Shown here: positions 11,928 through 20,186 of the stretch, one piece after another
Position numbering within the stretch: position 1 is the first letter of the stretch
Layout of the letters: each line of letters starts with the position of its first letter
Source of the DNA: Myxococcales bacterium
Lineage (GTDB): Bacteria > Myxococcota_A > Polyangia > Palsa-1104
Direction: 5' to 3'
DNA length: 64,000 nucleotides
Assembly (NCBI GenBank): GCA_003170275.1
Contig: PNAM01000049.1
Location: forward strand, 1-64,000
Notes under the pieces: generated by a model
What the model was told of the DNA's origin: nothing
Database searches by the model: none
What the model saw: only the letters and a program-made list of their open reading frames with translations
Translations under genes and position numbers: made by a program

Positions 11928-12929
11928 TTACTTTTTCTTGGTGGGGGGCGGTTCGACGATCGGCACGTTGCGCTCGGCGATCTTCTTGCGAAGCGTGTTG
12001 CGGTTGAGGCCGAGGATCTCCGCCGCCTTGAGCTGATTGTAGCCCGTGCGCTCGAGCACCAGCTCGATCAGCGGCCGCTCCACGCGCGAGATCACCTCGT
12101 CGTACAGATCCTCCATCGGATAGCCTTCCATCCGCTGGAGCAGCGCGCGGATCTTGGCGCGCACCATCTCTTCGAACGAGAGCTGCTCGACCGGCACGCG
12201 CTCGGTGACCGGCGGCAGCACCTGCTCGACGTCGCCGAGATCGACGGTGCCGCGCCGCTTTCGCAGGCACAGCCGCCGCACCACGTCGCGCAGCTCGGCC
12301 ACGTTGCCCGGCCACGAATACGCCTGCATCTTGTCCACCGCGCGCTTGGCGAACACCAGCCGATCCACGCCGACCTCGCGCGCCTCGGTGCGGCCGAAGT
12401 GATCGAGCAGCACCGGCACGTCCTCGGGCCGGCGGCGCAGCGCGGGCAGCACGATGCGCATCGCGCCCAGCCGCTCGTACAGCTCGGCGTCGAACAGCTC
12501 GTCCGCCACCGCGCGCTGCAGATCGACGCCGGTCGCCGCCACGATGCGCACGTCCACGTGCAGGCCGGTCGACTCGCGCCGCTTGTCGCCGTCCTGATTC
12601 CGCCGGATCGCGCGCAGCAGCTTCTTCTGCGGACCGCGGCCCACGTGCGCGATCTCTTTCACCAGCAGCGTGCCGCCGTTGGCGCGCGCGAGCTGATCGT
12701 CCACGCCGGGCGGCTCGTCCTCTTCATCCGGATCGACGCGCACGAAGTCGTGGTTGCGGCGCGGCCCGATCTCGTGGAGCAGCCGCGCGACGCGCTCGCG
12801 GCCGGTGCCGCGCTCTCCCTCGATGAGCAGCGGCGAATCCGCGTGCGCAGATTCCTGCACGCGCTCGCGCAGCTCCTTCATTGCTGCCGATCCACCGAGC
12901 AGCTGGTCACGAAGTACGAGAGGCGCCAT
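11928..12929 (-). CDS. Degenerate NtrC-like AAA+ protein with Fis-type DNA-binding domain
   Basis: A 333-residue relative of sigma-54 activators with almost every working part lost. Walker A reads GERGTGRE (residues 38-45; Lys replaced by Arg). The GAFTGA loop and its flanks are missing between FVRVD and the Walker B block. Walker B reads GGTLLVKEI (85-93; the catalytic Asp is Lys). The Arg-finger block reads FDAELYERL instead of FREDLYYRL. The C-terminal Fis-type helix-turn-helix (TGYNQLKAAEILGLNRNTLRKKI) is intact. It is probably a DNA-binding regulator without ATPase or sigma-54 activity. It lies 12 bases after dusB in the same orientation. Confidence 0.88.
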   Translation of the reverse strand: MAPLVLRDQLLGGSAAMKELRERVQESAHADSPLLIEGERGTGRERVARLLHEIGPRRNHDFVRVDPDEEDEPPGVDDQLARANGGTLLVKEIAHVGRGPQKKLLRAIRRNQDGDKRRESTGLHVDVRIVAATGVDLQRAVADELFDAELYERLGAMRIVLPALRRRPEDVPVLLDHFGRTEAREVGVDRLVFAKRAVDKMQAYSWPGNVAELRDVVRRLCLRKRRGTVDLGDVEQVLPPVTERVPVEQLSFEEMVRAKIRALLQRMEGYPMEDLYDEVISRVERPLIELVLERTGYNQLKAAEILGLNRNTLRKKIAERNVPIVEPPPTKKK

Positions 12930-12941
12930 GAGCGCGAAGTA

Positions 12942-13982
<1,041 letters not shown>

Positions 13983-13996
13983 CGATTTCGGGGGGA

Positions 13997-14002
13997 TTTA
14001 TA
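13997..14002 (-). promoter_or_regulatory. -10 box before dusB
   Basis: TATAAA on the minus strand, 14 bases before the dusB ATG. The expected leader is about 7 bases and shows no Shine-Dalgarno. No clear -35. Confidence 0.4.
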
Positions 14003-14009
14003 GCAGAAA

Positions 14010-14657
14010 TCAGGCGGCGCGCGCGTGGCGATACCAGGTGCCGTGCAGGCGGGTGGCCTCGGTGGGCAGGAACAGCGCGTCTTCGTAGCGCGACGTCGCG
14101 CGCCGGCACAGCCACGCTTGCAGCACGGACAACAGCCCGTATCCATTCGTGGAAAGCCACAGCCCCCAGGCCACGCCGTTGGACGGCCGAAGCGGGGTGG
14201 CGAGCAACAGCAGCGACAGCGCGAAGATCACGCCGTTGAGCCAGAACGCCCACGCCGCGGCGTTGCGCGCCTTGAAGTAGGCCTCGCGCGGATCGCGACG
14301 CAGCAGCGCGAACCCGGTCGCGTACAACTTGGCCGCGGTGATCAGGCCCGGGATCGAGACCAGCCCGATGCCGCCCGCCACCAGCCCGAACGCGCCCATC
14401 AACAAGCCCGGCACGAACATCTGCCCGAACAACAGGCAGCTGAACGCGGCCACCTTGATCATCCGTGGAGCCTCGCGCAGGTACGCGGGCACCGTGCCCG
14501 AGTCGCGATAGAGCGACTGCTCGACGGAGTGCGTGGGCAGGCGGCCGATCTCGACCTCGCGCCAACGCCAGCGCCACTTCTTTTCGACCAGCACGTAGGG
14601 CAGGGCGGCGGCGAGCACCAGACCGAGGGGGATGGCGACCAGCATGAGCGCTTCCAC
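14010..14657 (-). CDS. Multi-pass membrane protein, unknown
   Basis: A 215-residue protein with about five hydrophobic segments, a basic Trp/Arg-rich loop after the first (KKWRWRWREVE), and a hydrophilic C-terminus. No family recognised. GTG 14657 stands five bases after a TACAAT box. ATG 14645 is an alternative. A longer form from ATG 14717 has an AGGAG upstream, but its first 20 codons have poor third-position GC and it would overlap the start of the divergent amidotransferase, so I rejected it. Confidence 0.7.
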   Translation of the reverse strand: MEALMLVAIPLGLVLAAALPYVLVEKKWRWRWREVEIGRLPTHSVEQSLYRDSGTVPAYLREAPRMIKVAAFSCLLFGQMFVPGLLMGAFGLVAGGIGLVSIPGLITAAKLYATGFALLRRDPREAYFKARNAAAWAFWLNGVIFALSLLLLATPLRPSNGVAWGLWLSTNGYGLLSVLQAWLCRRATSRYEDALFLPTEATRLHGTWYRHARAA

Positions 14658-14662
14658 GATCC

Positions 14663-14668
14663 ATTGTA
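14663..14668 (-). promoter_or_regulatory. -10 box before the membrane protein
   Basis: TACAAT on the minus strand, five bases before GTG 14657. Part of the short divergent gap to the amidotransferase gene. Confidence 0.35.
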
Positions 14669-14703
14669 CGTAGGCGGGCCGGGAATCCTTTCCCGACAGA
14701 TGG

Positions 14704-14709
14704 TAGGGT
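14704..14709 (+). promoter_or_regulatory. -10 box before the amidotransferase
   Basis: TAGGGT, six bases before ATG 14716. This fits a leaderless start. No clear -35. Confidence 0.4.
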
Positions 14710-14715
14710 AACGTC

Positions 14716-15402
14716 ATGAAAGCGCTCCTGTTCGAACACGCCGACCACGAAGGGGCCGGGCTCCTGGGCGACGCGCTGACCATCCAGCGCGCGAGCGTCG
14801 ACAAGCGGCGGCTGCATCGTGGCGAGGCGCTGCCCGAGAGCATCGACGGATACGGCGTGGTGATCGCGATGGGCGGGCCGATGGAGGCATGGGACGATCC
14901 GCGTCACGCGTGGCTGGAGGGCGAGGCGCGCCTGCTGGCGGACGCGGCGCGCGCGGGCCTGCCGACGCTCGGGGTGTGCCTGGGCGCGCAGCTGCTCGCC
15001 CGCGGGTTGGGCGCGCGCGTGTATCGGGGGCCGGCGCTCGAGATCGGGCTCTTGCCGCTGACGCTCACCGACGAGGGACGCGCGGACGAGCTGCTCAAGC
15101 CGTTCGATCAGCACCCGGTGCTGCACTGGCACCACGACACGTTCGAGCTGCCCGAAGGCGGGGTGCGGCTGGCGTCGTCGGCGGCGTACCAGAACCAGGC
15201 GTTTCGGGTGGGGACGAAGGCCTACGGCGTGCAGTTTCACGTCGAGTGCGACCAGCCGATGCGGGCGCGCTGGGGCAAGGTCGGCGAGAAGGAGTTGCGC
15301 GCGGCGGGGATCAATCCCACGTCGCTGGCGGCGCCCGAGACGCGCGCCATGGAGGAGCGCGGGCGGCAGTTCGCGGCGGCGCTGGTGAAGCTCGTGAGGT
15401 GA
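14716..15402 (+). CDS. Class I glutamine amidotransferase-like protein
   Basis: A 228-residue stand-alone glutamine amidotransferase domain. The catalytic triad is visible: nucleophile Cys88 in LGVCLGAQLLA, and His175 and Glu177 in YGVQFHVECD. A GGP motif lies at residues 53-55. It resembles the GMP-synthase-like GATase group, whose members hydrolyse glutamine or gamma-glutamyl compounds; the substrate cannot be told from sequence. No synthetase domain is attached and no amination partner lies next to it. Confidence 0.9.
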   Translation: MKALLFEHADHEGAGLLGDALTIQRASVDKRRLHRGEALPESIDGYGVVIAMGGPMEAWDDPRHAWLEGEARLLADAARAGLPTLGVCLGAQLLARGLGARVYRGPALEIGLLPLTLTDEGRADELLKPFDQHPVLHWHHDTFELPEGGVRLASSAAYQNQAFRVGTKAYGVQFHVECDQPMRARWGKVGEKELRAAGINPTSLAAPETRAMEERGRQFAAALVKLVR

Positions 15403-15431
15403 CCCCCCTTGCGCGCCGGCCGGTAGGGGTG

Positions 15432-15437
15432 TAGGTT
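15432..15437 (+). promoter_or_regulatory. -10 box before the 65-residue secreted protein
   Basis: TAGGTT, seven bases before GTG 15445, again a leaderless layout. Confidence 0.4.
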
Positions 15438-15444
15438 CGCGGCC

Positions 15445-15642
15445 GTGAAGCTGTTCGTCCTCGTGGCCTTTTTCGCGGCGCCGTCGCTGGCGCTGGCCGA
15501 CTGGTCGCCGTCGAAAGATGCGCGGCCGGCGGTCGTGCAGAAGCTGCCGCGCGGCTACGAGAGCCAGATTCTCGTCGGGTCGAAGGATGCGCCGCAGACT
15601 GCCAAGTCGCCGGTCGCCCTGCCCGTCTCGAAGCTGAAGTAG
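15445..15642 (+). CDS. Small secreted protein
   Basis: A 65-residue protein with a clear signal peptide (KLFVLVAFFAAPSLALA, cleavage before DWSPS) and a mature part of about 47 residues rich in Pro, Ser, Lys and Val without cysteines. No family recognised. The GTG start is supported by the TAGGTT box seven bases upstream and by the position of the signal peptide. Confidence 0.6.
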   Translation: MKLFVLVAFFAAPSLALADWSPSKDARPAVVQKLPRGYESQILVGSKDAPQTAKSPVALPVSKLK

Positions 15643-15653
15643 CTCCGCGCGCG

Positions 15654-16169
15654 CTAGTCGATCGCCGCGCGGCGCATCGAGTCGAGCAGCGCGAGCACGA
15701 CGCCGGGATAGATCCCGAACTCGATCTCGGGATGGTGCTTCAAGAAATATTTGGCGAGCCAGCCGAGCGAGTGGACGTCGAACGAGCCGTCGACGTGCAG
15801 CACGCACTCGCTCGGGTCCGCGCCGGGAGCGATCTCGAACCCGAGCCGGATCGCGCGCGGCTCGCCAGACACCCAGCGCAGCTCGAGGCGCCGTCCTTCG
15901 TCGCGCGTCGCGTCGGCGACGAACTCGAAGCCGACCGAGAAGAACGCGACCTTGAACTTGAGCTGTACGGTCACGCGATCACCGTCGCGCTTGATGCGAT
16001 GGATCATCGGCACGCGCGAGGCGAACGAGTCGACATCCGAGACCACCGTCCAGACGCGCGAGGCGGGCGCGCGGATGCGCATCGAGCCGGTGGCGCCCAC
16101 GGGCAGTCCGGTCGGCCCGAGACGAACGTGGACCACGGGCGATTCGGTGACGTCGGCGAGGTTCGTCAC
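15654..16169 (-). CDS. START/SRPBCC-domain protein
   Basis: A 171-residue helix-grip protein of the START/polyketide-cyclase superfamily, which binds hydrophobic ligands in a cavity. The typical N-terminal strand and helix (GSMRIRAPASRVWTVVSDVDSFASRVPMIHRI) and the long C-terminal helix are present. The ligand is unknown. GTG 16169 overlaps the mobA stop (GTGA), so it is the third gene of a coupled GST-mobA-START operon. The shared role of the three is not evident. Confidence 0.82.
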   Translation of the reverse strand: MTNLADVTESPVVHVRLGPTGLPVGATGSMRIRAPASRVWTVVSDVDSFASRVPMIHRIKRDGDRVTVQLKFKVAFFSVGFEFVADATRDEGRRLELRWVSGEPRAIRLGFEIAPGADPSECVLHVDGSFDVHSLGWLAKYFLKHHPEIEFGIYPGVVLALLDSMRRAAID

Positions 16170-16744
16170 GTGAGTGCCTCCAGCTCTTCGGGCGTGTTGA
16201 CGTTGGTCAAGCCGCGCAGCGTGGGGTCGACCGCGCGCAACGCCGGCTCGTCGAGCCAGGTGACGTCGAGCTCGGCGAGCAGATCCATCACGCGCAGCGC
16301 GCCGCGGGCGAGTCGCGCGTCGATCGCCGGCAGCGCCGAGCGGGCGAACCGCGCGTGCAGCGGCTGCGGTCGCTCGCCGAGGCGCGGCACCACCGCCTGC
16401 GCGCCGGGCGCGTGATCGCGCACCAGCCTCACCAGGTTGCCGTCGAGAAACGGCAGATCGCAGGCGATCACCAGCAGCGCGTCGGCGGCGCTCGCGTAGA
16501 ACGCCGCCTGGATGCCCGCCAGCGGCCCGAGCCCCGGGTGGCGATCGAGCACCACGCGCGCGCCGCGCACGCCGGAATAGGGGACCGGATCGCCGGTGAC
16601 CAGCAGCACCTCGCCGGCCAGCGGGGCGAGCACCGCGAGCTGGCGATCGACGATGCGCTGCCCGTCGATCTCCAGCAGCGCCTTGTTGCGCCCGCCCATG
16701 CGCCGCGCACGCCCGCCTGCGAGGATCGCCGCGTCGACGATCAC
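16166..16744 (-). CDS. mobA: Molybdenum cofactor guanylyltransferase
   Basis: A 192-residue nucleotidyltransferase that attaches GMP to molybdopterin to make the bis-MGD cofactor. The GT-A signature LAGGRARRMGGRNKALL is at residues 8-24, and the metal-binding CDLPFLDG follows near 98-105. Length fits MobA. The GTG start overlaps the GST stop and the gene stop overlaps the START gene. A MobA-like enzyme for another sugar nucleotide cannot be excluded, but the motifs favour MobA. Confidence 0.85.
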   Translation of the reverse strand: MIVDAAILAGGRARRMGGRNKALLEIDGQRIVDRQLAVLAPLAGEVLLVTGDPVPYSGVRGARVVLDRHPGLGPLAGIQAAFYASAADALLVIACDLPFLDGNLVRLVRDHAPGAQAVVPRLGERPQPLHARFARSALPAIDARLARGALRVMDLLAELDVTWLDEPALRAVDPTLRGLTNVNTPEELEALT

Positions 16745-17391
16745 TTCGCGCCGGCCAACCGCTGGTACCAGGGGAGCAGGCGCGGGCACAGGCGCGCGAG
16801 CTCGCCGGCCATCACCGCGTCGATCATGTACAGGTTGCCCCACACCGCCGCGTCGGCGAGCGTCGGCTGCGCGCCGAGCAGATATGGCTGCGACTCGAGC
16901 GTGGCCGCGAGCGGCTCGAGCAGCGTCGACAAGCGCGCGCCGAGCTCGCCGCGTTGCGCGCGCCAGGCGTCGATGCAGCCGGCGCCGAACTTGCGCTCCT
17001 TGACGATGCGATAGAGCGCGGCGGCGTCGGGGCGGCCGCCGTTGAGCGCGGCCATGCGCTCCTCGACGTGCGGCGCGGAGAGGCGGAAGGCCACGTCCTC
17101 GAGGATCTGATCGGCCCACTGTTCGAACACCACCGCCGCGCCGGCCAGCGCGCCCGGCCGCAGCGACGGCGCGTGCTGCTGGTCGAGCCAGGCGGTGATG
17201 CGCGCGGAGTCGGTGACCACCGTGCGCCCATCGACCAGCACCGGCACGTGGACCGATCCGCCGGTCGCGACCATCAGCTCGCGGCGATCGAGGTACGGCA
17301 CCTCGACGATCTCGTACGCGAGGTGCTTGAGCTCGAGGCACTTGCGCACCTTGGCGGCGTACGGGCTGTAGGCGAATTGAAACAGCTTCAT
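16741..17391 (-). CDS. Glutathione S-transferase family protein
   Basis: A 216-residue two-domain protein. The N-terminal thioredoxin-like domain reads FQFAYSPYAAKVRKCLELK, keeping the Ser-Pro-x-x-x-Lys layout, with VHVPVLVDG for the cis-Pro and the TDSARITAWLD turn for the gamma-glutamyl site. The all-alpha C-terminal domain begins around residue 85. It is first in the coupled GST-mobA-START operon. The ATG lies eight bases after a TAGGAT -10 box that mirrors the dapF box. Confidence 0.88.
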   Translation of the reverse strand: MKLFQFAYSPYAAKVRKCLELKHLAYEIVEVPYLDRRELMVATGGSVHVPVLVDGRTVVTDSARITAWLDQQHAPSLRPGALAGAAVVFEQWADQILEDVAFRLSAPHVEERMAALNGGRPDAAALYRIVKERKFGAGCIDAWRAQRGELGARLSTLLEPLAATLESQPYLLGAQPTLADAAVWGNLYMIDAVMAGELARLCPRLLPWYQRLAGAK

Positions 17392-17399
17392 GGCGCCGG

Positions 17400-17414
17400 A
17401 TCCTAAGCTAGGAT
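17400..17414. promoter_or_regulatory. Mirrored -10 pair: GST (minus) and dapF (plus)
   Basis: ATCCTA-AGC-TAGGAT is a perfect inverted repeat. It gives TAGGAT on each strand, eight bases before the GST ATG on the minus strand and seven bases before dapF ATG 17422 on the plus strand. Confidence 0.55.
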
Positions 17415-17421
17415 GCGCCGC

Positions 17422-18309
17422 ATGTCCGAGAAACTCGAACGTCATCAGTTCGTGCGCTCGCACGGGCTGGCCAACGATTACCTGGTGGTCGACGGTGCGC
17501 GACTCGGCTTTTCGCTGACCGAAGATCGCATTCGCAAGATCTGCGACCGCCACACCGGCGTCGGCTCCGACGGTATCCTCGAGGTGGTGGCGGCGCCCGC
17601 GGGCTTCGACGCGGCGGTGCGCATCTACAATCCGGACGGCTCCGAGGCGGAGAAGAGCGGCAACGGGGTGCGCATCTTCGCCAAGTTCTGCCTCGATCAC
17701 GGGTATGTCGCGGCGGATCAGCCGGTGAAGATCCACACGCTCGGCGGGCCGGTCGAGGCGAGGCTGGTGGCGCGCGAGCGGAACCGCACCGTGCTGCGCG
17801 TGTCGATGGGCAAGGTGAGCTTTCGCTGCGCGGATCTGCCGATGACCGGCGCCGACCAGACGGGCGAGTGGGTGCAGCGCAAGCTGACCGTCGGGGATCG
17901 CCAGTTCACCGCGACCTGCTTGTCGGTCGGCAACCCGCACGCGGTGCTGCTCGACGCGCCGTTCGACGAGGCGACCGCCAGGAAGTACGGGCCGCTGGTG
18001 GAGAACCACGCGCAGTTTCCGCGGCGCACCAACGTGCAGCTGGTGCGCGTGCGCGATCGTTCGACGGTCGAGGCGCTCATCTGGGAGCGCGGCGCGGGCT
18101 GGACGCAGTCGTCGGGCTCGAGCTCGTGCGCGGTCGCGGCGGCGTGCGTGCGCGCCGGGCTGACCGATCGCGCGGTCCAGGTGGTGATGCCGGGCGGCAC
18201 GCTCGACGTGATCGTCCACGACGATTGGAGCCTCGAGCAGGTCGGCTTCGCGCAGGAGATCGCGCGCGGCACCATCAGCGACGATCTGCTCGCCGAGCTC
18301 GATCTTTAG
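17422..18309 (+). CDS. dapF: Diaminopimelate epimerase-fold protein with both catalytic Cys replaced by Ser
   Basis: A 295-residue DapF-family protein. DapF interconverts LL- and meso-diaminopimelate for lysine and peptidoglycan. Fold motifs are intact: GLANDYLVV, HTGVGSDGIL, NPDGSEAE, SVGNPHAV. However, the first catalytic Cys (usually in ExCGNG) is Ser79 (EKSGNG), and the second (usually in TxACGTG) is Ser231 (TQSSGSSSCA). The enzyme may be a slow epimerase, act on another substrate, or belong to a Ser-type clade. ATG 17422 fits the TAGGAT box; ATG 17413 is inside that box. It overlaps the convergent SDR by 3 bases. Confidence 0.85.
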   Translation: MSEKLERHQFVRSHGLANDYLVVDGARLGFSLTEDRIRKICDRHTGVGSDGILEVVAAPAGFDAAVRIYNPDGSEAEKSGNGVRIFAKFCLDHGYVAADQPVKIHTLGGPVEARLVARERNRTVLRVSMGKVSFRCADLPMTGADQTGEWVQRKLTVGDRQFTATCLSVGNPHAVLLDAPFDEATARKYGPLVENHAQFPRRTNVQLVRVRDRSTVEALIWERGAGWTQSSGSSSCAVAAACVRAGLTDRAVQVVMPGGTLDVIVHDDWSLEQVGFAQEIARGTISDDLLAELDL

Positions 18310-19073
18310 AACGCGCGGGACTGGCAGCCGTCGACCACCAACGTGGCGCCGGCGATCCAGCTTGCGCGCGGGGAGCAGACGAAGGCGACCACGTCGGCGA
18401 TCTCTTCGGGCGTGCCGAAGCGGGCGAACGGAAGCTCGTAGGCGACGAAGGCGGCGATGCCGGCGGGATCGGCTTGTTGGCGTCGTTCCCAGCCGCCGCC
18501 GGGAAACAGGACCGAGCCGGGGGCGACCGAGTTGACGCGGATGTTGTGCTTGGCGAGGTCGCGCGCCATGGCCTTTGCCAGGCTCATCTCGGCGGCCTTG
18601 GCGACGTTGTAGGTCGGACCGCCGCCGGCTTCGCGGCCCCAGATCGAGGTGATCATGACGATCGCGCCGGCGCCGCGCGCTTTCATCTGCGGCAGCAGCG
18701 CCTGCGACATGCGGTAGGCGGGCCACAGGTTGCGGTCGAGGATCGCGCGCAGGTCGGCTTCGTCGACGGCGTCCCAGGTGCGCGCGCCGGAGCCGCCCAC
18801 GTTGTTGACCAGGATGTCGACGGCGCCGAACGCGGCCAGCGCGCCTTCGGAGATCGACTGCACGCCTTCGGGCGTGGTGACGTCGCCGGTGAGGCCGATC
18901 GCCTGACCGCCGCGTTCGTTGGCCGCCGCGACCGCGCGCTCGAGATCCGCGCCGCCGCGCGCGCACAGGGCGACCCGGCAGCCTTCGCCGGCGAGCGCCA
19001 GCGCGATCGCGCGGCCGATGCCGCGGCTCGAGCCGGTGATCAGCGCACACTTTCCCGTCAGTCCGAGATCCAT
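18306..19073 (-). CDS. Short-chain dehydrogenase/reductase
   Basis: A 255-residue classical SDR. The NAD(P) motif is TGSSRGIG (residues 14-21). NNVGG, the catalytic Ser in MITSIWG, and Tyr-x-x-x-Lys (YNVAK) are all present, as is the C-terminal SWIAGATLVVDGC. The substrate is unknown; FabG-like or sugar/alcohol oxidoreductase roles are possible. The first 16 bases overlap the upstream YqjD-like gene, so it is the last gene of a three-gene minus-strand operon. Confidence 0.92.
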   Translation of the reverse strand: MDLGLTGKCALITGSSRGIGRAIALALAGEGCRVALCARGGADLERAVAAANERGGQAIGLTGDVTTPEGVQSISEGALAAFGAVDILVNNVGGSGARTWDAVDEADLRAILDRNLWPAYRMSQALLPQMKARGAGAIVMITSIWGREAGGGPTYNVAKAAEMSLAKAMARDLAKHNIRVNSVAPGSVLFPGGGWERRQQADPAGIAAFVAYELPFARFGTPEEIADVVAFVCSPRASWIAGATLVVDGCQSRAF

Positions 19074-19519
19074 GCGCGCAGCGTACTATAGCCGAGCACG
19101 ATCCCTGCGCCGACCAGCAGCGCGCCGACGAGACCGCCGCTCTGTGGCCTGCGCTTGCGCAGCACGCGATCGGGATCGGCCAGGAGCTGTCCCCACGCGT
19201 GCACATGGTGGCGCAGCCGGGCCATCGGACGGGACGCCTCGCCGCGCCGATGCGCGAGGAACCACACGCTGAAGCCGATCGCGACGACGGTGCCGACGCT
19301 GAGGCCGGCGGTCACGCGTGGGTGCGCGCGCAGGTGCGCCGGTAGATCGACGGCGTGCTTGATCTTGGCCACCGTCGCGCGCGCGCGATCGATGCGGTCG
19401 TGTACACGCCGCTCGAGCTCCCCGATCAGCGCCTGCGTACGATCGCGCAGCTCGTCGACCTCGCGCTCGATGCCGAGCACGGCTTGGGAGCTCAGATCGC
19501 CAGCTGGTCTCTCGTCCAT
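19058..19519 (-). CDS. YqjD/DUF3618-like coiled membrane protein
   Basis: A 153-residue protein with a charged helical N-terminal half (IEREVDELRDRTQALIGELERRVHDRIDRARATVAKIK) and one or two hydrophobic segments (residues about 77-95 and 130-147). The layout is that of DUF3618/YqjD-type tail-anchored envelope proteins, some of which bind ribosomes in stationary phase. A good GGAGA site precedes the ATG. It overlaps the holin-like gene by 28 bases and the SDR by 16, so all three are coupled. Confidence 0.75.
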   Translation of the reverse strand: MDERPAGDLSSQAVLGIEREVDELRDRTQALIGELERRVHDRIDRARATVAKIKHAVDLPAHLRAHPRVTAGLSVGTVVAIGFSVWFLAHRRGEASRPMARLRHHVHAWGQLLADPDRVLRKRRPQSGGLVGALLVGAGIVLGYSTLRAWISD

Positions 19520-19893
19520 GAGATCTCCTTCTCCAGCGCGCGACTGGAGCGCGGCATCAGCGCGCGGACCCGCCTGGGCCAGCCGATCGCGGTCACGATG
19601 ATCGCGGGCGGCAACAGCGCGCCGCCGACGATCAGCGCGCCCAGCCAGTAGGTGTGATCGAGCGCCGCGCCAAGCCCCATCGCGGCCGCGACCAGGAGCA
19701 GGACCACGGCGGCCAGGGCCAGCGCGCCGCCGGCACCCACGATCTGGGCGGCGGTCCGCTGCTTGGCCCATTGCTGCTCCGCCTCCAGGCGCGCCAGCTT
19801 CACCTGCCGCTCGACGAGTAGCGAGGCGTCGGCGAGCAGCTCGCTCACGAGCTCCCTGCTCGACATCGATTCGGGAGTGGATGGGTGGTGCAA
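19492..19893 (-). CDS. Holin-X-like (PF07332-type) membrane protein
   Basis: A 133-residue protein with an amphipathic N-terminal helix (ELVSELLADASLLVERQVKLARLEAEQQW) and two transmembrane helices (about 55-78 and 82-103). This is the pattern of the chromosomal 'phage holin family' PF07332, usually envelope proteins without a prophage. I chose TTG 19893 because AGGAGG stands exactly six bases before it. ATG 19866 has no ribosome site. First gene of the holin/YqjD/SDR operon. Confidence 0.75.
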   Translation of the reverse strand: MHHPSTPESMSSRELVSELLADASLLVERQVKLARLEAEQQWAKQRTAAQIVGAGGALALAAVVLLLVAAAMGLGAALDHTYWLGALIVGGALLPPAIIVTAIGWPRRVRALMPRSSRALEKEISWTRDQLAI

Positions 19894-19899
19894 GGCAGC

Positions 19900-19905
19900 C
19901 CTCCT
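19900..19905 (-). promoter_or_regulatory. Ribosome site that decides a TTG start
   Basis: Consensus AGGAGG, six bases before TTG 19893. It extends the holin-like protein by nine residues over the first ATG. Confidence 0.6.
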
Positions 19906-19949
19906 CGATTGGAGATGTTGCAGATGGCGTTCCAGGTCGAGCGCTGTGA

Positions 19950-19955
19950 TACAGT
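19950..19955 (+). promoter_or_regulatory. -10 box before the 67-residue gene
   Basis: TACAGT, eight bases before ATG 19964. It lies within a small inverted repeat CTGT-GAT-ACAG (19944-19954), whose other strand reads TATCAC towards the holin-like operon. Confidence 0.35.
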
Positions 19956-19963
19956 CGCCACCG

Positions 19964-20167
19964 ATGCTCGACCTCCACCAGGGATTTTCCGGGCACGAGC
20001 TCGACGAGGTGTCGCCGACAGTGGCGTCCGTCGCATTGGTGCAGCTCGACGCGGCGACGGCGCTGGCGCGGGGGCAGTGGAAGCGTGCGGCGCGCGGGCA
20101 GGTGGCCGCGGCCCGCTTGCTCGGCCAGGTCATGTGGCGCGGGGTGCGCGAGAGGATCATCAAATGA
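19964..20167 (+). CDS. Small protein upstream of a SpeE-like gene
   Basis: A 67-residue mostly helical protein (MLDLHQGFSGHELDEVSP...), soluble, without cysteines or a signal. No family recognised. The TACAGT box eight bases upstream suggests a leaderless start. It lies 19 bases before the SpeE-like gene on the same strand and looks like its operon partner. Confidence 0.5.
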   Translation: MLDLHQGFSGHELDEVSPTVASVALVQLDAATALARGQWKRAARGQVAAARLLGQVMWRGVRERIIK

Positions 20168-20186
20168 AGAGCGCGGGTCGGTAGCC

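Noticed and set aside
14646-14717. Longer start (ATG 14717) for the membrane protein, with AGGAG upstream
   Set aside because: The added codons have poor third-position GC, the AGGAG lies inside the amidotransferase coding region, and a TACAAT box fits a start at 14657.
19492-19893. Prophage or lysis cassette because of the holin-like protein
   Set aside because: No endolysin, capsid or integrase nearby. PF07332-type proteins are common on chromosomes.
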